Positions 34,863-47,200 of a stretch of DNA of 64,000 nucleotides are shown here, piece by piece (position 1 is the stretch's first letter; each line of letters begins with the position of its first letter). A program made the position numbers and the translations under genes. This DNA is from Ipomoea triloba (taxonomy: Eukaryota; Streptophyta; Magnoliopsida; Solanales; Convolvulaceae): positions 3,399,775 to 3,463,774 of the forward strand of contig NC_044930.1 in assembly GCF_003576645.1 (NCBI RefSeq). The letters run 5' to 3'. The notes below the pieces were generated by a model. It saw only the letters and a program-made list of their open reading frames with translations, had not been told where the DNA came from and ran no database searches.

Positions 34863-37800
34863 TCATGCAAAGGGATTTCCACCAACTGGAGCAACAGGCC
34901 CTTGTGTTGGAACTTTCCTGTATCATCCAATCAACAAATTGGAAAGCTGATCAATTAATGCAAGTGTGTTCATTGAAATGCAATGATAATTTTATTAGTA
35001 ACTGAAGAAATTCTTTATATTTATGAACAAATGGAAAACAATTTACTTGTACATTTAGAATCTAGAAAACAGAAAGTGGATACTAGAAAAATCATTGAGC
35101 TAAGCCCCGCAGGGCGGAGAATTAAAGGATGTGTTCCGTCTCAACTAAAAGAACCAATTACTTTTTGATGGGCTAAGCTACACGTAGACACAGTCTCGGA
35201 GATTCAAACCCATGACCTTTGGCATAAGGTTGGCTTTGATATATTCAAGAAAGCAAAAGATCAGACAATTAAATTTCCTACTTTATGCTCGAGGCAAATC
35301 CATACTTACAAAGATAAAGTATAGACGAAGAAAATATGTTCTTGATAATGAAGTTCACAGATATTTATGCAATCACATTTTAGAAGGGTGAACTTACGAT
35401 ATAGGGCTGCCTGTAGGTTGTGCTGAAATGAATCCCAAGGTGGCTGCAGTAAGAAGTCATAGGGAAGGTGAAAGAGGAGTTGAAAGCTTAATGAGTTAAT
35501 GTAATGTAGAGTGTGTAGTATTACTCAATACCTTCTGATCCAGCAGGAACATAAGATGCAACTGAATCCTGTGCAAACCAAGGCCCGCTTACATCACCAA
35601 CAAAGGATGTTGGCAACTCTCCATTTGGCAATGCAGCTTGTAACGAGCTCATGTCCCAGAAATGAGGCTAAGTGCGAAAGAAAATGCATTTCAATTACAC
35701 AACAATCTTTATGACACAAAATGCTATGTTACCCAGACTCATTCATTTTACACAAATTTGGACACTGAATTTATTGGGAATGGGTGACACAAACATCCCC
35801 CAAAATACACTCAAAATCAGGAATACCTTCCATAGAAATGTCACCTTGTTTGAATATTGATATAGATAGTTGAGTCCAAGTAATATATAGACAATATGCA
35901 ACTCATAATATGATGTGCCATGCACCAAGATAGACGCTGGTAGAACAAGACCCAGATGGAAATCTAAGCAGAAAGCATAAGGCAATTCAAAATACTAGTT
36001 TCTTTTCTCTTCTTTTTCCCCTAAAAACATAGAGCTTTGGTATAGGACATCTCTGGTCTTCTCAACAACAATTATCAGGTGACTACTAAGGACTTAACTC
36101 ATGCAAGTGTAAGCCCAGGTTGCAAACTAATCCAGTTCAACACTCTCGGGCGCTTAGCTTAGCTCAATATCAATTGAGGTAGTTTGCCTGAACTAATAAA
36201 GACTCGTTAATCAGAAATGTCATCTGGTAAAGTTGAAAACCTAAAACAGTGAGTGTAAAAAACTGTGTAGTTTTTTTACCATAACTGCTGATCACTTGTA
36301 GAAAGTCCAGCTCATGTTTCTATCATACAGGTTGGAACTTTAATGACTTTAATGTATTCATTTTATGACTTGGTATGTAGAACGCCAAGCAAAACAGTCC
36401 AGTAAAGTGCAACTGTGGCTTATGTTCTCCATTGCACGAAGAATTTTTGGAACAAATAAAATGTTCAAATTAAAAGACATGAAATCAAGTAATCAACTCT
36501 GTTTTCCTGACTTCAGCCCATTGCCCAATATAGACGTCATTGTCAACGATCCACATAAGATGCAACAGAACAGGGAAAGAAAACATACCATATTGTTGGT
36601 TTCCATATCAGATTCATACGGGAGGTCAAATGGATTGGTAGATTTGTTATTTGCAAGTTCATGTCCTCCCACCTGTAAGCGAGCAACTTAATGTCAAAAT
36701 AGAACTCCTTGGGAAAATGAGTGCCCAAATTAAACTAGCAAAACATTTAAAAAGCAAAAAAGTAACCTACATATGATGATATGCTAGAAATGTGATGGCC
36801 ACCTTCCACTGCAGTTGTTTGAATTTCATCATTAGCAAAATTCTGCAAAATACAAGTTCATTAGAAATACAAAGCCAAAAAATATGTTAGCAGTAGCAGA
36901 AGAAGATTTAGCTACCTCTAATCCTCTTAACCCCGTATATTGATCAGTAACAGGATGATGGTCGGTAAAAACTTGTTGGTTGCTACTTTGAGCACTCAGT
37001 GATGCTAAGCCATCACTGGAATTTTCAAATGCTTTCCATTGCTGCACAAAAGGGTTATCAAGTTCATGTTTCACTAACACACAAAAATCATGTCTGCTAT
37101 AGAAAAGAAGATATCAATTTTAACCAGAGATGCCACTCAATTTTCATCATTCTGTTTGAATTGAAATCACTTGCCTCAGAGCTGCCACTTGGGGTTGCTT
37201 CAGCATTTTGGTTGCCTTCATGCAATGGAGCAGGCATCAACGAATATGCTCCTTGAGCATCAGAGTAAGGAAAGGATAGCCCATTAAGGGTAGAACCTTG
37301 GACAGATGGGTCTTGCAGGAGAGACAAAAGCGGGCTATAATTTCCTAAAGAAGTATCAGCGCCAATTGGTGCTGTGTGCTGTGGCATGTCAAATGCTGCC
37401 CATCCATCATTCTTGTGGATAACAGCATCTGATGAACTTTTGTTGGATAATGCATCTGACTGCTGTTGCGGCATCCCAGAGAAAAGGTTTAATGAGTTAG
37501 CATCAGGAAAAGGAGTTGTCACTTGTGTAAACTCCTCACTTCCCGCTGGAGCTGTGTGCTGAGGCATGTCAAATGTTGCCCATCCCTCATTTTTCAAGGT
37601 GTTGTCACCAGATGGTCCAGCTGATTGCTGGGTAGGCACCTCTGGGAATAAATCCAAACCTGAAGCAGGAGCTTGTGGCATTTGATGTGAACCAGGAGTT
37701 TGATCGGTAGATATAGGAGAATGTTGAAACAAATCAAGTGAGGAAGTCGCCGATGACTGTGTCAAATGAGCTATATTTGAGACTGAAGGAATAGTTTGTG

Positions 37801-40800
37801 AAGTTGCAGGAGCACTGGATAAGTGTACTGATGAGCGAGGCAAAGAAGGCAAAGGTGACAATTTGTTGTGGTGAGTCTTGACTGATTGTTCAGGCTCTGA
37901 ACCAGCATCAAGTAAATCAAAAGAACTTGCTGAATTGATAGACAAGGAGTTCTCTAATGATCCAAAGCTTCCTAATGATGCAGTTCTCTGAAATAAGCAT
38001 ATTAATGCATCAGTTTTAAGGGACATTATAATGAAGAAACATCATTCTTCTTACAAGACAACAGTATTTCCAACAAAGTAATGCAAGTTTATAAAACCTA
38101 GTAACTTTGTATCAATTCAGTCTACTTTCCCTTATTAGGAACTTTGTTGTTTATAACATTTTTGGGTGTGTTTACAGAGTAGAGAAATTCTTTTTTTTTT
38201 TATGGAGAAATGGAAAACTGGAGAAAGAAAAACAGAGTCTCTTGCCTGTACAATTGGAAAACAGAAAACAAAGAATTGAACTAAATGCAACCTTGGTATT
38301 TCAACCTAAACCCAGAATCCAAAGTAGATATTTACCCTAGCCCTTTTGTCTCAATTCAAACATCTGCTTTCCTTTATTAGTAATTTCATTGTTTATTTAT
38401 TCACTTTCAACCAAAACCTACATTCCATGTTAGTTGTTAACCCTTGTCCCCTCATCAACAAACTTCCAAAACCCCACATGTACAGAAGGAAGCCACATCA
38501 AAATAAAACACTACTCAAAAGTTAAATCAATATTTGTATAAAAATGCATGTAAGCCAAATATGCCCATGCAAATTGGGAAATACAGAATATTTACTTTCT
38601 ATGAAAGGGTTTCTTTTGATTGCATAAGTCAGCTGCAATCTTCACTGTTATAGGATTATCATTATCATTCCTTTTCCATCAAATATTAATCTATTTGACC
38701 ACCAATAAGATGCCACTACAACAAGCAATTGAGAGATAAGCAATTAGGACAAGCCACGCAAGATCACATCTCCTGACACACTAATTCTAATCAAGATATA
38801 GAGAGAAAGCATTAAACCATGTGGTATAACACCTGAAAATATTTATTATCCTTTTGCATCTCTTGGTGTGGTATGGTGATAAGATAGCAGATGTAACCAA
38901 AGCATGAGAAAGACAGATCTTAGGCATCATTAGGTACATGGGGTTGGACTAGCAATCCTGTCCAATCCCATGTGTCTGTGCTAAGTTTTAAGGAGTGACC
39001 CCACATACAATGCCAAACTTTGGTATTATCCTCCTCCCATGGGGAAGGTGAGATTATTAGTCCTCCTTGGACTAACCATTTAGAGCCAAACAACACCTTA
39101 GAGTTGCATCTTTTCACGTGTTACTCCAATCCGATTCCCAAAAGATACTAAACACCTTCAATTTTAAATGACAAATATAAAGAAAATTAACCTGTGGACG
39201 GCCAGGAAAACCAGTGTCTCTTTGATAGTTTGGTGACTGCTCAGATCTGAATGGATCGCCTCCACTAGACACAGAAAAATCTGAAGCTCTGGGATTAGAA
39301 CCTTCATTTGCAAACCTGTCCTCATACGCTTGGTCACTCAAATGACTAGGACTTGAGAAGCTAGAGAATTTTCCTTCATAAAGACCTCTATCTGAACCAG
39401 GCTTTCTTGTAAGAACAGGACCATGTTTTCCATAAAGCCGCTCTTCATACTGGAAATCATATGGTGGACTTTGAGAATAAGAATGATAGGAACTTGCCCG
39501 TCTCGTCTCATCTACATGGCCTCTAAAGTTCTGGCAAGTAAAGTCATAGTCAACCCTTTAGTTGGGAAAGGGTGTGAAAAAGCTAGACTAGAAGTCACAG
39601 AAACAAATATAAAAGCTTGGGTAGTCTTCACTCAAGATACAGGTTCAGGAATGTTACTTGTGTACCCCTTGGAGGTCTATCCATTGACTGTGCTCCAGCA
39701 TATCTTTTATCCACATAAACATTCTTTATAAATTCTCGGACTTTATCAACATTACTGCAAGATAAATAGAGTCAAATAACATGTTTTGAATCTGAAATTT
39801 CTTTGACACATCAAAGCAGAGAGTTTTAGATACCTGTTAGCAGGTAACTTTTGCCTTTGTGGGTCCCAGTTTTTCAGATACGTCTCCCTTGCACGCTGAA
39901 AAAGTAAAACATTAGATTGATTCCGTGACCTAATGACGGAGAACACATGCAGATACGGTTACCTGATTACCACCATTTTGAAGAGATTCAACTTCTTGGG
40001 AAGTAAATTTAGCCATGGATACGGACTTCACACGATGAGTAAACTCACGACTGCAACAAAATAAAAATTAAGATAAATAATAAGGAAAAAAAAAAAAAAA
40101 CTGGATATCCTGAAGGGTTGTCATGGTGCAACTCAATACAATTTAAGTACCAAAGGAAAAACAATTTTAAAAAAATGGTGAAGCTTAAAACTTGAGGAAT
40201 AACATTGTCACACCATCATTTTTCAAGTCTCACTGACAAATGATAACCGAACCAAGCTATTGTTGTTCACACTTCAGGATAAATGAAGGATTTCTATGTC
40301 ATGTGCCTCTGTCCACTTTATACTTTAGGATGAGACTGCAGTGAGTAGTGAATTTGCAAGTTCAAATCTTTCCATCAATAAAACTGATGAAGAAGTCTTT
40401 ATTGGGATTTGCAAATAATGAGTATCTTTGAAAATCCAAAGTTTATTAGTTATTCATTGATGCAATGGATGATACTCCAAAAGAATGTTTACATGTCAAA
40501 ACCAGAAAATTTGAGCAGGAGTGAATGGTGAGGAAAGACAGAACCAAATTAAACATAAAAGATTTTAAAAGGCTTTAGAAAATTTCAATTTCAATTTTTC
40601 TTTATATAACTTTAAATTGTTCAACAATAGCCTGCCATGCACTGACAATGGATGTAGCAATACACAGAAGTACAGAATATACAATTAACCCCCAAAAAAT
40701 GGCATTATAAATGCAGGTATGCTATAAATTAATTTTCTTTCTTTAAATGCAGGAGCAAACACATTAAGCATAAAACTTAAAAACACAACAAATAATGCAG

Positions 40801-41399
40801 CTGGCACCTAAGTACCTAAGGTAATAAATTAGGAGCCATATAATCATAACCTATAAATCACTTATGGAGAACTCATAATCACTTACTGTATTCCACTGCA
40901 AGTCATACAAACAAAAGTCCAGAAGTTTGTACAGACATACTGGGGTCCCTACAAGTACCAAACACCAGCAGTTAGAGAATAATGGTGGTACTAAAGCAAT
41001 CAATACAACCAAGGAAAGTAGAAACACATAATAGCCAAACCAATAATTTTCTATATTTTCACCCTCGCCATTGAATCTGAAACATTTACATATAACATCG
41101 AGAAGAGCAGAAATCACACACTAGTAACTGAAAAAGGGGACTCGTAAAGTAGAATTCGAACAGGAGTACATTAGAAGTACAAAATTACGATAATTCCTAA
41201 GCTCTACTTGGATGAAATCTAGAACACAGTGCTTAGAAATGAATGAAACTGAATACTCGGTGCAAACGAGTGAAAGAAGATGAACAAAGTAACGGCGGCG
41301 TACCAAGCTGTCGCAGTTAATGCATCGGCGATTGGGAGGGAGCTTCATGAGCCCCCGGATTATCTTCTCGTTCCGCTCCTCTTCTCTTCTGTTGCTCAT
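34863..41399 (-). CDS. ADP-ribosylation factor GTPase-activating protein, AGD14-like
   Basis: Stimulates GTP hydrolysis on Arf GTPases in membrane trafficking. Thirteen exons: 41399-41304, 40948-40887, 40050-39963, 39895-39834, 39754-39658, 39530-39192, 37987-37175, 37041-36916, 36842-36771, 36672-36589, 35667-35532, 35443-35398, 34917-34863 (TGA). Phases close for 691 aa. The ArfGAP zinc finger is Cys26-x2-Cys29-x16-Cys46-x2-Cys49, followed by the catalytic Arg54 in CSGIHR. The C-terminal two thirds are low-complexity Ser/Gln/Pro sequence with DLF motifs (SLDLFQH, GLDLFPE, SLNLFSG), typical of clathrin-adaptor contacts, two DMPQHTAP repeats, NPFDLPY and a GGNPFA end. All this matches AGD14/AGD15-type proteins. 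Intron 7 uses a GC donor (GAG|GCAAGT). A TC/TA microsatellite sits in the 5' UTR or proximal promoter. Confidence 0.95.
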
Positions 41400-41606
41400 C
41401 TTCGCTCCTCGCCCTCACTAAGTCAATTCTGAAGCTTATCGTCCCGGAAGAAGCGAATGAATTTACTCCAGAAACAGTAAACCGAAACTGAAATCTGATA
41501 AACGGAATACTAATACAAACACGTAAACATAACATACACGGAGAAATGGATTGATTGTGAACTTGGGATTTTAGGTTTTTGAAATTGAAAGAGTGAGAGA
41601 AGTGAG

Positions 41607-41610
<4 letters not shown>

Positions 41611-41665
<55 letters not shown>
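41611..41665. repeat. (TC)n(TA)n compound microsatellite
   Basis: A CT run followed by a TA run, 210-265 bases upstream of the ArfGAP ATG on the minus strand. Read on that strand it is a GA tract, common in plant 5' UTRs and core promoters. Confidence 0.95.
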
Positions 41666-41668
<3 letters not shown>

Positions 41669-42666
41669 TATATCTATTTCTCTGTATGCAATTATGCAAA
41701 TCCGCCTTTTGATTTCAATTTCGAGTTGCTTTTTGGATTATCGGCATTTACAGCGTGAAGCTGGGCTCTTTACGCTGTGTTGTTATACGGCCTGTAATCA
41801 TTGATCGAAGAACGACGAGACGTCAGACGTGGTTCAATCCTATTCTCTTCGTTAAATTCGCAAGTTCAAAAAATACTCAATTTGTATCCAAAGCCTTTTT
41901 CAACAGTAATTTGACTAATTTCGTTCATAGGTCCGTATACTGCAGCACTTTCGTGGGCAAATTTTACTGTGGATAGGTACCTACCAGCATAATTTATATT
42001 ATTAATAGGATATTTTGAACATATATTATATTATAACGGAGTTAGTACTACTCACAAAATGAGATATTTTGAAATATTTGATCTCACCAAACATTAAAAT
42101 ACAAATATTTATTATTTAAATATAAAATAAGGTAATCAAATATTATAATGTAACGAGGTGAAATTATGAGAATAATATAGCATTAATCTATTAATAATGA
42201 TCTACTATTTAATTATAATACTAGTTTGTATTATATATTTTAGCGATATAATTTTTTACATTTAATAAAATATAAACAACTTATCTACTATTATCAACTT
42301 GAATAATTCTATAAATTTAGTTCAAATAATTTGTAATATGGCACACTAACCGAATGTCCGAATCGTATACATAAAATAAGATAAGTGAATATTATTTGAA
42401 ATATTGTAATCAAAATTAAAATGTCAGTAATAATTGTATTGATTCAATGCACTGATGCACATCCTCAAAACAATGAATGTGATTATTCAAGAAAAATAAA
42501 TAAATTTTGTTGTATATAAGTGACTTTAGTCAATTTTCAATTGAACCTAGTGACTTTTGCTTTTTTCAAAAATTAAATTAAATCTAGCTCTCTTTTATTA
42601 ATGGAACGGATATTGACTATATCACTACAAACTGCATGCATCTTGTTGCATACAATATTGTTGCAT

Positions 42667-42702
<36 letters not shown>

Positions 42703-42982
42703 ATTGATTATACTCCGTAGTAGCTTTAGATTACAATATATGAATTGCCAAAAAATATATATATAGTATATGAAAATTTATACTGCTTTAATCACTATCG
42801 ATATTTTGGTTATACTTAGTAATATAATTAGTTATATCAGTTAAAAATTTAATTTATTTTACCATTATTAATTGTTTAACTTAATTATTTTTTACTACTG
42901 ACTTTGTTACAATGTAGTATATGTTTATAACTACTTTCTCAACCTACTGAAGCATAAAGAGACAGCAGCTGTTATTGACCAT
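41666..42982. other. intergenic between divergent ArfGAP and GrpE genes
   Basis: AT-rich spacer. An ACGT-core cluster (GAGACGTCAGACGTGG, about 41817-41832) may belong to the ArfGAP promoter. A TA microsatellite lies near 42670-42700. No gene is supported. Confidence 0.4.
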
Positions 42983-42983
42983 T

Positions 42984-43338
42984 AGAGCATCCATATCAGT
43001 GGATTTTTTTTAATTTTTTATTTTAGTTTTTGAGGAGTTTTTGTAAGAATGATTAGGAAAAAGAATATGAGATGAAAAAAGAAAGAAATAAAAATGAAAC
43101 AAAAATTAAAATCTAACAACAGCTTAATGAATCAACAAAATTGCAGCTTTATGCGCTGCTTTATAAACTGCAGACCAATGGCACTTCAGCAATGCATTAT
43201 ATATTATTTTTTTGTATTCTTCTTTGGATTTTGCAAGAGAAATAACTCAGTAAAATTGGAGCTTCACATTAGCTTCCTTCAAACTCAAGGTTCATGCTGT
43301 GACAATATCCTTCAAATAACCACAGATAAGGATGCTCT
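42984..43338. mobile_element. MITE with AGAGCATC termini, copy 1
   Basis: Left end AGAGCATCCATATCAGTGG and right end AAGGATGCTCT form an inverted repeat. It shares its left-end plan and interior phrases (GAGGAGTTTTTGTAAG) with the copy at 43445-43769. Confidence 0.6.
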
Positions 43339-43444
43339 TTTTTTTTTTTGAAAGCAAGGATGCTCGTATTAGTTGTTTAATTTGATTAAACATTCAATAT
43401 AAGTGTTTGATTAATTAATTTTTTTATAACAACTTATTGCTTTA

Positions 43445-43769
43445 AGAGCATCCTCAATGGAGGTTTTTTTTTTTTTTTTTTTTTTTGCGGTTTTTAAGGA
43501 GTTTTTTTGTAAGTGTGATTGGGAAATAGAAAATTGGGAAGAAAAAAAAAACAAATCCTTTTTTTTTTAAGGATGGTCAGCCGTGTCTCGCGTCAGACAC
43601 GGCTGATGCGCCAGACGCGAGAAGTATTGGAGAATGCAAAGGACAAAATTACTGTTCAAATATTGAGGTGCTTGCAGATGCTTCAATTCTTCTTCTCTCT
43701 CCATTTCTCACTCCAACTATGATTCTTCCCTGACATTATCTCCATAATCTTCTTTGATGGGGATGCTCT
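43445..43769. mobile_element. MITE with AGAGCATC termini, copy 2
   Basis: Left end AGAGCATCCTCAATGG pairs with right end TTGATGGGGATGCTCT. The middle carries a perfect 10-bp-stem hairpin, CAGCCGTGTC..GACACGGCTG, near 43579-43606, overlapping a second inverted pair, CTCGCGTC..GACGCGAG. Confidence 0.65.
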
Positions 43770-44261
43770 AAAATGTTAAAATTCAAGTTCAAATTAACTT
43801 ATTTGATCAATTTTGTAGAAAGTCATTTTACATATAATTACCTGACGGGGACACGGGATTCCGAGAATCCATTTTATTGGGAAATTAAAGTCTTTGCCCC
43901 AATCGGGTATCCATCGTCATGGCCTATGGGTGAAGTGTTGGCCCAATAAGAATAATGAGAATCTATTGGACTAAAAGAAGAATGAAGCTTAAAGCAAAAT
44001 ATTAAATATTTGTCTACAACCAAATAATACTACCAATTAATTAAATTCGTTAATCAAATCAGCTCATAGCTATTTAGCAAAACACTCATTTGTTTACTAA
44101 TGGTAGTGTTTTTTTATTTTATTTTATTATTATTTTTAAATATTTTTATTATCCGAAAGATTTCCAATTCAATAAACACTTTCCATATTTGCTTCCCCCT
44201 ACCCGCTCGCTTCGCGTCCGCCCCTGTTTTATCCATTACGAAGTATTTCCGTCTTCATTAA

Positions 44262-47200
44262 ATGGCGACCGCTGTTCTAAGGACGGCCGCCATCTTGAGG
44301 GCGCCACCGTCCGCTTCCCTTAGCGCGACGGTTAGCTCCTCCGCTTTATCGCATAAAGTATCTTCTCCTGTATCCATCACGCGCAATGGCAGACGAATGC
44401 GAACTTCCTCATGCCTCCCGATACAGCGTCGGATCGATCATCGCCCTCCAAACCTCGCAATTCGACCGCCTCGCAGTCGCTCAGTTGTGCAGTTCGTGCT
44501 CTCTGCTTCAGATGGAGAAGCCACGGAGACAGCTCAAACCGAGACCGGAGAACATGTGCGAGACTCTGAGCTAGAGGTACTTTATCGTAAATTTGGTCTA
44601 TACAGCCTTACATTGCGTATAAACGCACTTAGTTCATGGTAATTTTACCGTTTATGCAATGTGGAACAGCATTGACGGATTTGACACTGTATTGATTTTT
44701 CTATGTTCGTCTGTGTTTTGTCCCGAATTGATATGATACTGCTTTGCGACTGAACTAGTGAAATGCAATTTGTGTTGTGTGCACAGAGAGAAGCTGATTT
44801 GAAATTTCGATAATTAAAAATTGAATAAGATGGCAATGAAATTGTAGCGGTAGAAAATAATGAGACAACGAAAGATTTAAGCTGACAATGTGTGGGATTT
44901 GCCATTACCAAATGTGCTTAGCCGAGATTATTAATTGTGCTTGATATTTTCTCTTCAATGTCCATCTAGGCTCATTTTAGAGCATGTTTTACATATATCA
45001 TGCCAAACATTGTTGTACTGAAATGGCTTGTGTCGTTGCTTTAGTGTAAACATTGCTATAATTGAGGGAATTACTTTTTAATTCAAACAGTGATGCTATT
45101 ACTTCACATTTTCAATTTTCATTTCTTCAATTTTCCTTTTGGACCTTTTCTCTGTTGTTGAATTCGAGAAATGTATAAGTAAATGCATTATTTGTTTGTT
45201 TTTCAGTAACTAAGAATTTCTCCCGTTAGTAAATGCATTATTATGAACCCAAATCACTCAATGGTGGAACTTTAAATGGAGAGTGATGAAAATAGTAGTT
45301 TGATCTATTCGATGAAGCCGATATATTTGCCTCTGTTTTCTATTTTTTTCTGACATGTTGAAAGGGGGTAGGGCTACTCTAGCATTCTTTATTACTGATC
45401 CTTTTCATCAATAGCTTCCTTTTTCAGGTTTTCCATTTGCTACTGCTACTTCAGCTTGATATATACCTTTCATCAATAGTTTCCTTATTCAGGTTTTCTT
45501 TTTGCTACTGCTACTTCAGCTTGATATATATACCTTTCATCAATAGTTTCCTTATTAGGTTTTCCTCTTGCTACTTTTACTTCAGCATGATTTATACCTT
45601 TCATCAATAGTGTCCTTATTCAGGTCTTCCTTTTGCTACTGCAACTTTAGCTTGATATATAATGTGCCCACTGAATACTACAGATCAAGTACAGTGTTTT
45701 GGTTTCTTTTTTTTTTTGTTGGTCCTTAAAGATGTTTTTGGAAAGGCCTGTAATATGCATATCTCTGGGAGGACACATGTATGCAGTGATTTATGGGATG
45801 CCTGCTTTGTTTTTGTCGGAGTTGTTTTAAAATCTTTTGGTTCAAGTGTTCAATTTTATATTGCTCAGGCAAAGGAATATTTTCTGATTAATATTTATTA
45901 CCATATTTGAACAGGAAAATATAGGGGGTGCTCATGATGATACTGATACTTCAAATGAGGTTGAGAATGCATCTGTAGAGGAAACTGCTTCAACTCTTAT
46001 GAATGTGTTGCAGTCATATAGAGAGGCTTTGGCTAATAATGATGGGTCAAAAGTTGCAGAGGTAGAGACTTATCTGAAGTCCATAGAGGATGAGAAAATC
46101 AATCTTGAGAGAGAGATACTGACATTAACTCAACTGATCTCATCTGAGAAGGCATGTGTACTTAGAATCAGCGCTGACTTTGCCAGTTTCCGCAAGAGGA
46201 CAGAGAGAGAGTGGCTTTCTTTGGTAACAACTGCGCAAGGGGAAGTCATTGAGAAACTTTTACCTATGTTGGATAGCTTTGAGAGAGCAAAAGCCCAAAT
46301 CAAAGTTGGAAGTGAGGGAGAGGAGAAAATCAGTAACAGCTATCAGAGCATCTATAAACAGTTTGTGGAAATTCTAAGCTCTCTTGGTGTTACCCCTGTG
46401 GAGACAACTGCAAACCCTGCGAATCCATTGGTAAGTTTTTCCTGAATCTGCACTTTTAAGATGAGCATATTCAATGAGTTCAAAGTAGCTTATATGAATT
46501 TAGCATTTTAGTTTTTAACTGGTCTTTGAAAAGTTGTTCCCAGCTTATTTCCATATATAAGCTGTAGCCAATATCCTTAAGCTTATCCAAAATACAGTAA
46601 AATATCAGCACTAGTGCTTTTAAGCTGCCATCTTATGTAGAATTAATTCTACTATCATAATGACATTTTCACTTTGAATCTTTGTAAAAAAACGTCCTAC
46701 CGTGGTGATCACTTATCATGGATGTGCCACAATTGTCCTCCGTCAATCATTTGTTTGTTGTTCGGGACTTCGGGTAGTTTATGACTTGATGGTTTACTTT
46801 GATGGTAAACAAATGATTTCTTTGACTGAGGACCAAAAGATTGACTTGATGGTTTACTTTGACAGTAAACAAAAAATTTCTTCGACGAAAGACCAAAAGT
46901 TGCAATGCCACAATTAAGTGAGGTTCAAACCCAAACGGTTATTTTTGTCTTTTGAGGATGACTTAAAGTAAAGTAGATATATGCCCCTACCATAGTGAGA
47001 CCAAAAGTAGAATTAATTCATTGATATATGTAGTTATTCTCTTATTTTTCATAATTGGCTCAATGCAGGCAAGATTCCAAGTTGGCTCAAAGTTCCGTCA
47101 AATGATTGACAAATCTTTTGAGAAGCTACAAAAAGTTTGTTCAGCTTTTATGAAGACCTGAACATCATTTCATGCGCTGTTTATCTCTCCAATGATCTGA

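Noticed and set aside
41755..41976. 73-codon open frame upstream of the ArfGAP gene
   Set aside because: Starts at GTG, not ATG, and shows no domain; more likely promoter or UTR DNA.
46702..46917. 71-codon open frame in GrpE intron 2
   Set aside because: Its repeats (LMVYFD twice) come from a tandem DNA repeat; no family and no splice support.
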